A DNA stretch of 64,000 nucleotides, taken from assembly GCA_002841335.1 (NCBI GenBank), contig PHEY01000003.1, positions 176,196-240,195 on the forward strand. The letters run 5' to 3'. Source of the DNA: Actinobacteria bacterium HGW-Actinobacteria-2. GTDB lineage: Bacteria > Actinomycetota > Actinomycetes > Propionibacteriales > Propionibacteriaceae. Positions 58,937 through 64,000 of this stretch are shown here, piece after piece; the first letter of the stretch is position 1; each line of letters opens with the position of its first letter. The notes below the pieces were generated by a model that was not told the origin of the DNA, did no database searches, and saw nothing but the letters and a program-made list of their open reading frames with translations. Position numbers and translations under genes: made by a program.

Positions 58937-61641
58937 CGGCGGGCTCCTTCGAGGCTGAGATGGGACGGTAGACGCAACACCTGATACGGACCGGTGAGGT
59001 CATCGAGCAGCGGCGACCCGGGCAGGATGCCGAGCACCCAAGTGGTCGGCGCGGACGGGTGGGGTGTGTTCATGGCCACCCGCAGCGCCTTCTCCTGCGC
59101 GGTGCTGAGTTCATCGACGTCATCGACGAAGATCAGCGAGCCCTGATGACGTTGCAGCACCTTCGACAGGTGCGGGGTGTGCGGACCGACCACCGGAACC
59201 CGGTCGCGAACCAGTGGGCTCTCCTCCGGAAGCACCAGCCCGAGGGACTTCACCTTGCCCGAGTCCAGCCGCAGCCGTCCGGCCAGGCCGAGCAGCAGCG
59301 CGTGACGGGCGGCGGGCTCGCCCTCGACCACCAGCAGACCCCCGCGCGGCAGGCGGACGTCCACATCGGTGAACAGCTGGCGTCCGCCGGCAGAGGCGCT
59401 GAGTCCCTCGGCGGCGATCGCCGAGTCGTCGCCGGGAGCGGGCCAGTCGGCCAGGGCGAGCTGGCGGGTGAGGCCCTCGCCCTCGATGTCGAGGGTGGGC
59501 AGGAGGCGATCCAGCCAGCGAGGCAGCCACCAGGCGTGGCGACCGAGCAGCTTCATCACCGCCGGCACCAGCGTCATTCGCACCACGAAGGCGTCCAGCA
59601 AGACGCCGATGGCCAGGGCGAAGGCGATCGCCTTGATCGGCCCCTCGCCGTTGGGGACGAAGAAGGCGAACACGCTGAACATGATCAGACCGGCAGCGAC
59701 GACCACCTTGGCCGAGTGGACGAAGCCGTCCACCACTGAGTTCTCCACATTGCCGTGGACGTGCTCCTCACGCATTCGCGAGACCAGGAAGACCTCGTAG
59801 TCCATGGCCAGACCGAACAGGATGCCCATGCCGATGATCGGCAGGAAGCTGATCACCGGCCCGGGCTCGGCCAGGTTGACGATCTGCCGGAACCAGCCCT
59901 GGTTGAAGACCAAGGTGGTGGTTCCGAAGGCGCCGCCGACGCTGAGCAGATAGCCCAGGGCGGCCTTGATCGGCACCCAGATCGAGCGGAAGACCATCAT
60001 CAGCAGCACCAGCGACAGCCCGACCACGAACAGGCCGAACGGCAGCAGGGCGTCACGCAGGCGCTCGGTCACGTCGATGCTGATCGCGGTGAAGCCGGTG
60101 ACGGCGGTGGCGACTCCCCACCGCTGCTTCCACTCGGCTTCATGATCGCGAAGGTTGTGGACGAGGTCCGCGGTGGCCGGGTCGTCCGGTGCGGTGGTGG
60201 GAATCACCTGCACCATGCCGGTGTCGGCATTGCTGTTGGGGGTGGAGGCGGCCACCAGAGCGACCCCGGGCATGGTCTCGATCTCGTCGCGCAGGCCGTC
60301 CATGATCTCCATCGGGTCGGTGGACTCGACGATGTCGACGGTCACGATCAGGGGGCCGTTGTAGCCCACCCCGTACACGCGGCTGATCTCGTCGGCGGCG
60401 ACCCGGTCCTGAGCTCCCGGCTGCGAGCGACCGGACGTCGGCAGGGCGAGGAAGAGGTCCTTGGTGGGGTAGGACAGGGCGCCCAGTGCGGCCAGCACCA
60501 CGATCACGGTGACCACCGGCCACTTGGTCACCACCTTCACCCACCAGGCCGAGGCGTTGAACCGGGTGGTGGGCGTGCGGGTGGCCTTCTTCGCGGCGCG
60601 GGCGGCGGCCCGGCGTCCGGTCCGGGGCCGCAGGCGCTCGCCGGCGAAGCCCATGAGGGCTGGCAGCAGGGTGAGGGCGAGCAACACTTCCAGGCCCACC
60701 CCGACCGCGCCGAACACGCCCATCACCGACAGGAACGGCACGTCGGCGATGCTCAACCCGACCAGAGCGATGATCACGGTGAGGCCGGCGAAGATGACCG
60801 CGGAGCCGGCGGTGCCCACCGAGCGGGACGCGGATTCCTCACAGTCCATACCGGTGGCGAGCTGGTCGCGGTGTCGACTGATGATGAACAGCGCGTAGTC
60901 GATGCCGACGGCCAGCCCCAGCATGATCGCCAGCATCAAGGTCGTCGAGCTCATGTCGACCACGCCGGCGGCGATCTGGATGATCATCACCGCGAGCCCG
61001 ACGCCGGCCAGCGCGCTGCCGACCGGCATCATCGACGCCACGACGGAGCCGAGCGTGACCAGTAGAACCACGATCGCCACCCCGAGGCCGGCGGCTTCGA
61101 CGGCGCTGAGGTGTGGCACGTTCACGCTGAAGACTTCGCCGCCGACCAGCACCTTCGCCTGTGGAAGGGATTCGGTCAGCGACTCGGCGACTTTGGTCAG
61201 TTCCTCGCGGTGGGCGTCGCCGAAGGTGGACACGGTGCCTTGGACGCGGACGGTGACCCGTCCGGTCCTCCCGTCGTCGCTGATCAGGCCTGTGACGTGT
61301 TCGCTGTAGGGGCCGATGGTGCCGTTGACGTAGCTCAGTGCGTCGATGCGTTCCAGCCAGCTGTTGACCTTCTTGGTGATGTCCGGGTCTTCGAGCTTGT
61401 GGCCTGCGGGAACGGTGACCACCACGGTGGCGGTGGCGTCGGCCGCCTCGGGGAAGGTGACCTTGAGTTGCTTGAGCGCCACGGTCGACTCGGCGCCGGG
61501 AATCTCGAAGACGTCGTTGAACTTGCCGCCGAACAGCGCGGTCAGGCCGCCGAAGAGGATCAGGATCGCCACCCAGGCGATCAGGACCCGTCCGCGGTGC
61601 CGGTAGGACGCCCGTCCGATGCGGTAGAGAAACGAGGACAC
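58933..61641 (-). CDS. MMPL/RND-family transporter with a C-terminal degenerate ABC-like domain
   Basis: A 902-residue membrane protein. Residues about 1-715 are a typical two-repeat MMPL permease (SSFLYRIGRASYRHRGRV, RND helices with GIDYALFIISRHRDQLATG and AMDYEVFLVSRMREEHVHG). After residue ~735 a soluble domain resembles an ABC nucleotide-binding domain (ALLLGLAGRLRLDSGKVKSL, Walker-B-like SLIFVDDVDELS near 838), but the Walker A position reads VEGEPAARHALLL without Gly-Lys-Ser/Thr, so ATP hydrolysis is unlikely. Start: GTG at 61641 has AAAGGA at 6-nt spacing. The ATG at 61647 would abut the ribosome site. Expression is probably controlled by the TetR operators at 61692-61724. Confidence 0.85.
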   Translation of the reverse strand: MSSFLYRIGRASYRHRGRVLIAWVAILILFGGLTALFGGKFNDVFEIPGAESTVALKQLKVTFPEAADATATVVVTVPAGHKLEDPDITKKVNSWLERIDALSYVNGTIGPYSEHVTGLISDDGRTGRVTVRVQGTVSTFGDAHREELTKVAESLTESLPQAKVLVGGEVFSVNVPHLSAVEAAGLGVAIVVLLVTLGSVVASMMPVGSALAGVGLAVMIIQIAAGVVDMSSTTLMLAIMLGLAVGIDYALFIISRHRDQLATGMDCEESASRSVGTAGSAVIFAGLTVIIALVGLSIADVPFLSVMGVFGAVGVGLEVLLALTLLPALMGFAGERLRPRTGRRAAARAAKKATRTPTTRFNASAWWVKVVTKWPVVTVIVVLAALGALSYPTKDLFLALPTSGRSQPGAQDRVAADEISRVYGVGYNGPLIVTVDIVESTDPMEIMDGLRDEIETMPGVALVAASTPNSNADTGMVQVIPTTAPDDPATADLVHNLRDHEAEWKQRWGVATAVTGFTAISIDVTERLRDALLPFGLFVVGLSLVLLMMVFRSIWVPIKAALGYLLSVGGAFGTTTLVFNQGWFRQIVNLAEPGPVISFLPIIGMGILFGLAMDYEVFLVSRMREEHVHGNVENSVVDGFVHSAKVVVAAGLIMFSVFAFFVPNGEGPIKAIAFALAIGVLLDAFVVRMTLVPAVMKLLGRHAWWLPRWLDRLLPTLDIEGEGLTRQLALADWPAPGDDSAIAAEGLSASAGGRQLFTDVDVRLPRGGLLVVEGEPAARHALLLGLAGRLRLDSGKVKSLGLVLPEESPLVRDRVPVVGPHTPHLSKVLQRHQGSLIFVDDVDELSTAQEKALRVAMNTPHPSAPTTWVLGILPGSPLLDDLTGPYQVLRLPSHLSLEGARR

Positions 61642-61691
61642 GTTCATTCCTTTTGCTGGCGGGCGGGACAGGGCGCACCGAGGTGAGCTTG

Positions 61692-61724
61692 GATACACCA
61701 CTGTATCCGATACGGGAGTGTATC
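61692..61724 (-). promoter_or_regulatory. Two tandem GATAC-N6-GTATC operators in the MMPL promoter
   Basis: GATAC-ACCACT-GTATC (61692-61707) and GATAC-GGGAGT-GTATC (61709-61724), centres 17 bp apart, cover a promoter with -35 TTGGAT, 16-nt spacer and -10 TACAGT on the minus strand. The same GATAC-N6-GTATC core is found upstream of the TetR gene at 63255, implying that this TetR controls the MMPL-YhgE operon. Confidence 0.65.
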
Positions 61725-61729
61725 CAAGC

Positions 61730-62410
61730 TCAGTTCCGCGGAGGCTCCCACTGGGCGGCCTGCAGCACGCTGATTCCGTCCAGGAGCAGATCGAGGGCGA
61801 ACTCGAACTCGAACTGGTCGTCACAGCCGCGCTCGATCACTGAACCGTCGGAGTGGGCGGCCACGGCCGCCATGGCGACGACGTTCGGAAATGCCTGACT
61901 CAGGAACGCCAACTGCTCTGGGGTGGGTGGCGGCGCGGGGTTCGGGTCGTCGAACAACTCCTGGGTGAAACCCCAGGCGCGGCTACCGAGGGCATGCATG
62001 ACGTGGTGGGTGAGGACGTCGGAGAAGCCGGCTCGTCGAAACACCGCGATCAGAGAGTCCAGGTAGTTGAGCATCGTCGGGGTCTGCTGCACCCGGGTCT
62101 CCAGGACGCGCCGGAGCCACCGGTGTCGGGCCAGGAGTTCGCGGGCGGCCAGGATGCGCGCACGCACGGTGCTGCGCCAGTCGCCCGCGTCGGCGATCGG
62201 ACCGAGTTCGGTCAGCACCAGATCGGCCATCCCGTCGAGGAGAGCCTCCTTGTCGGCGACGTGTTTGTAGAGCGCCATCGGGACGACGCCGAGTTCGGCG
62301 GCGAGTCGGCGCATGCTGATCGCGTCCAGCCCGTGCTCGTCGGTGTAGGCCACGGCGGCGGTCAGGACGCGCTCACGATTCAGTCGACCGCGTTCGGCAG
62401 TTGGTGGCAC
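61730..62410 (-). CDS. TetR family regulator 1
   Basis: A 226-residue TetR/TetR_C protein. The HTH is RVLTAAVAYTDEHGLDAISM, then RRLAAELGVVPMALYKHVAD near 15-55. The C-terminal part (RRVLETRVQQTPTMLNYLDS) belongs to the tetracycline-type dimerisation domain. Start: the GTG at 62410 follows GAGGGG. The longer frame would begin inside the operator sequence, so it is rejected. It is divergent from a DUF4386 gene with two operator palindromes between them. Its own 3' end abuts the MMPL promoter. Confidence 0.9.
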   Translation of the reverse strand: MPPTAERGRLNRERVLTAAVAYTDEHGLDAISMRRLAAELGVVPMALYKHVADKEALLDGMADLVLTELGPIADAGDWRSTVRARILAARELLARHRWLRRVLETRVQQTPTMLNYLDSLIAVFRRAGFSDVLTHHVMHALGSRAWGFTQELFDDPNPAPPPTPEQLAFLSQAFPNVVAMAAVAAHSDGSVIERGCDDQFEFEFALDLLLDGISVLQAAQWEPPRN

Positions 62411-62430
62411 AAACACCCCTCGTAGTTGAC

Positions 62431-62481
62431 GGCGTACGGCGTACACCTTACCGTAGTCATCACAGGTGTACGCCGTACACC
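62431..62481. promoter_or_regulatory. Twin 17-bp operators between TetR 1 and DUF4386
   Basis: GGTGTACG-C-CGTACACC (62465-62481) is a perfect palindrome and GGCGTACG-G-CGTACACC (62431-62447) differs by one base per arm. Centres are 34 bp apart. They lie between divergent starts (62410 and 62498), and the second one sits just upstream of the DUF4386 ribosome site. They are likely binding sites of TetR 1. Confidence 0.8.
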
Positions 62482-62497
62482 ACGAGAGGGAGATTCG

Positions 62498-63160
62498 ATG
62501 TCCGACCGCCGTACTGCCCTGATCGCGGGGCTGCTCTACTTGCTGACCTTCGCCGCCTCGATTCCGGCGCTGCCGCTGCTGGCGCCGTTGACCAGCGATC
62601 CGGCGGCCTTCATGGCCGGCACCGGCAGCGCCACCAGCGTCCTGACCGGCGGGCTGCTCGATCTGATCAATGCCGCCGCCTGCATCGGTACCGCGCTCGT
62701 GGTCTACCCCGTCCTTCGCCGGACGGCGCCAGTCGGGGCGCTGGGGTTCGTCCTCTCCCGCACGGTCGAAGCGGCCATCATCGCGGTCGGGGTGCTCGCG
62801 GTGGCTGCCGTGGTCACGGCGCGCGGACAGCTGTCCGCTGAGGTCGCCGAGGGGCTGGTGGCCCTGCGTAACGCGACCTTCTTGATGGGGCCGGGTCTGA
62901 TGCCGGTCGCCAACGCCTTGTTCTTCGGCACCGCCCTGCTGCGGGCTCGGCTGGTGCCGCGCGTCATCCCGATCCTCGGCCTGGTGGGCGCCCCGATGCT
63001 GCTCGCCTCCGGGCTGGCGACCTACTTCGGCGTCATCTCGCAGGTGTCGGTGTGGGCCGGCGTCGCGGTGATTCCGATCTTCCTGTGGGAGTTGTTCGTG
63101 GGCCTATGGATGACCTTCCGTGGGTTTCGGGAGCCGGTGACGGCACCCGTCCTCGACTGA
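62498..63160 (+). CDS. DUF4386 family membrane protein
   Basis: A 220-residue protein with six predicted membrane helices: ALIAGLLYLLTFAASIPALP, LLDLINAAACIGTALVVYPV, LGFVLSRTVEAAIIAVGVLA, LMPVANALFFGTALLRA, PILGLVGAPMLLASGLATY and WAGVAVIPIFLWELFVGLWM. This arrangement fits the DUF4386 family, which has no known biochemical function and is commonly encoded beside TetR or stress genes. The ATG at 62498 follows GAGAGGGA. Expression is expected to be derepressed when TetR 1 releases its twin operators. Confidence 0.85.
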   Translation: MSDRRTALIAGLLYLLTFAASIPALPLLAPLTSDPAAFMAGTGSATSVLTGGLLDLINAAACIGTALVVYPVLRRTAPVGALGFVLSRTVEAAIIAVGVLAVAAVVTARGQLSAEVAEGLVALRNATFLMGPGLMPVANALFFGTALLRARLVPRVIPILGLVGAPMLLASGLATYFGVISQVSVWAGVAVIPIFLWELFVGLWMTFRGFREPVTAPVLD

Positions 63161-63200
63161 ACCGACGACCTCCGCGACGGCCGAACAAGCGCCTCGACGG

Positions 63201-63234
63201 GATCCTTCGATACAGTGCCGTATCGAAGGATCCC
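63201..63234. promoter_or_regulatory. 14-bp inverted repeat operator before TetR 2
   Basis: GGATCCTTCGATAC (63201-63214), 6-nt centre, GTATCGAAGGATCC (63221-63234): a perfect 14-bp palindrome. The core GATAC-N6-GTATC matches two sites in the MMPL promoter. It lies 20 nt upstream of the TetR 2 start and overlaps its promoter region. Confidence 0.8.
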
Positions 63235-63254
63235 AGCGACCAAGGACGGTGACG

Positions 63255-63905
63255 ATGACGACCACTCCGGTGAGTACCCGTCGTCAACAGACCCGCGATC
63301 GCCTGCTGGCCGCCGCGGCCGAGCTGTTTGCCGAGCGCAGCGTCCAAGCCGCCAGCGTGGAGGAGATCTGCGAGCGGGCCGGCTTCACCCGCGGTGCTTT
63401 CTACAGCAACTTCGAGTCCAAGGACGAGCTGTGCCTGGCGCTTCTCGAGGCGCGCGGGCAGCAGTTCTTGGAGGGCACCCGGCGAGCGCTGGCCGCCATC
63501 CCGGACTCTGTCCTCACCGAGCACACCCTGGCGGAAGTGATCGCCAAAGCGCTGGCCGTCTTCGATGCGAGTCTCGCACTGGATACCCGGTGGATGCTGG
63601 TGCGCAACGAACTGCGTCTCTACGCCTATCGCAACCCCGAACTGCGGGAGGTGCTCAGCGCAGCCGAGCGCAAGGTGTTCTCTCTGGCCGTCGAAGCCAT
63701 CGCGTCCGCGTTGCAGCGGCAGAACGCGAGGTCGTTGATCCCGGTCGATCAACTCATGGTCATCCTGGACGCCTACTACGAACGTAGCCGCATGAACGAC
63801 GCCCTGACTGGGCGGCCGGAGGTCGACGCCGAGTGGCGCTCAGGAATCGAGCGGATCTTGCGTGCGCTCGTCGTCCTGCCCGAGCCGGAGCCTACGCGCG
63901 ACTAG
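63255..63905 (+). CDS. TetR family regulator 2 (likely repressor of the MMPL-YhgE operon)
   Basis: A 216-residue TetR. The HTH is LLAAAAELFAERSVQAASVE, then EICERAGFTRGAFYSNFESK near 18-55, with the classical AFYSNFESKDELCL motif. The C-terminal ligand domain is all-helical. The ATG at 63255 follows AAGGA. I infer that it binds the GATAC-N6-GTATC sites in its own promoter (63201-63234) and in the MMPL promoter (61692-61724). Its stop (63903-63905) overlaps the end of the transposase remnant on the opposite strand. Confidence 0.9.
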   Translation: MTTTPVSTRRQQTRDRLLAAAAELFAERSVQAASVEEICERAGFTRGAFYSNFESKDELCLALLEARGQQFLEGTRRALAAIPDSVLTEHTLAEVIAKALAVFDASLALDTRWMLVRNELRLYAYRNPELREVLSAAERKVFSLAVEAIASALQRQNARSLIPVDQLMVILDAYYERSRMNDALTGRPEVDAEWRSGIERILRALVVLPEPEPTRD

Positions 63906-64000
63906 TTGTACCCGGTCATCAGGTTGGTGACAGTCGGCTGATTGGTGGTTGTCCTCCGAGTGCGCTGTGACGACGTTCAGTGTTGTAGTGCTCGAGCCAG
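63902..64000 (-). pseudogene. C-terminal end of an IS481-type transposase (partial, frame-disrupted)
   Basis: From the right edge the minus strand reads WLEHYNTERRHSALGGQPPI, then SR, the DDE-transposase C-terminus typical of the IS481 family. In this frame it stops after LSPT, but shifting frame after SR restores VTNLMTGYN and a TAG at 63902-63904, as in intact relatives. A 2-nt insertion probably disrupted the frame at this end. The body lies outside the window, so the state of the whole element is unknown. Confidence 0.65.

Overview
The window is about 68-70% GC by eye and looks like chromosome of an actinobacterium (Actinomycetota), probably Propionibacteriales/Propionibacteriaceae-like. 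The grounds are DUF4921 and DUF5318 proteins, a DLW-39-like mini-protein, a DinB/mycothiol-transferase-type protein, several apparently leaderless GTG/ATG starts, a polyprenol-phosphomannose-type GT-C enzyme, and the dispersed GTTTCGAC...CTCAACCAGCG repeat of these genomes. Genus cannot be fixed from sequence alone. Most genes are on the minus strand. Apart from a transposase tail at the right edge there is no prophage or large mobile island, so this is mainly an ordinary core/accessory mosaic with unusual intergenic elements.

Layout. 1-2.3 kb: MacB-type ABC exporter (permease cut by the left edge). 2.5-8.7 kb: DUF2207 protein, L-serine dehydratase, small membrane protein, aldo/keto reductase, DinB protein, MTA/SAH nucleosidase, lipoprotein. 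8.9-11.5 kb: DrrA/NodIJ-type ABC-2 exporter. 11.5-20 kb: a GalT-like DUF4921 protein, then a three-gene overlapping operon of a 1610-residue secreted LamG/metallophosphoesterase/Ig protein, a secreted membrane-anchored protein and a HupE/UreJ membrane protein. 20-28.5 kb: HAD phosphatase, YibE/F protein, secreted tyrosine phosphatase, PadR with its membrane partner, serS, nitroreductase, a TetR/SMR divergent pair, a lipoprotein. 28.5-33.6 kb: pheA, GT-C mannosyltransferase, Fpg/Nei glycosylase, aat, EcsC-like protein. 34-40 kb: rhomboid-like protein lacking the expected His, luciferase-like oxidoreductase, FetAB-like ABC pair plus lipoprotein, alanine racemase, rhodanese. 40-45.5 kb: FG-GAP lipoprotein and a branched-chain 2-oxoacid dehydrogenase operon (E1alpha-E1beta-E2). 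45.8-54.3 kb: an envelope block with two GT-C glycosyltransferases, a class A PBP, DUF5318, tRNA-Ala, and an LCP/mini-protein/LCP-like operon. 54.6-57 kb: sigma-like protein, SDR, PlsC acyltransferase. 57-64 kb: YhgE/Pip and MMPL membrane proteins, two TetR regulators, a DUF4386 protein and the end of an IS481-type transposase.

Most notable signals. (1) Two copies (7154-7318 and 45658-45822) of a 165-bp element built from four ~26-nt modules in ++-- order at 51-nt spacing, with the same geometry in both copies. (2) An 83-bp exact duplication of the tRNA-Ala 3' end with its terminator. (3) A TetR operator logic in which the site before the TetR gene at 63255 recurs twice in the promoter of the MMPL-YhgE operon. 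(4) An MMPL transporter with a C-terminal domain resembling an ABC nucleotide-binding domain whose Walker A is lost. (5) The secreted metallophosphoesterase/HupE operon, whose two downstream products both appear to mature to an N-terminal His. (6) A 52-residue mini-protein hidden between two LCP genes.
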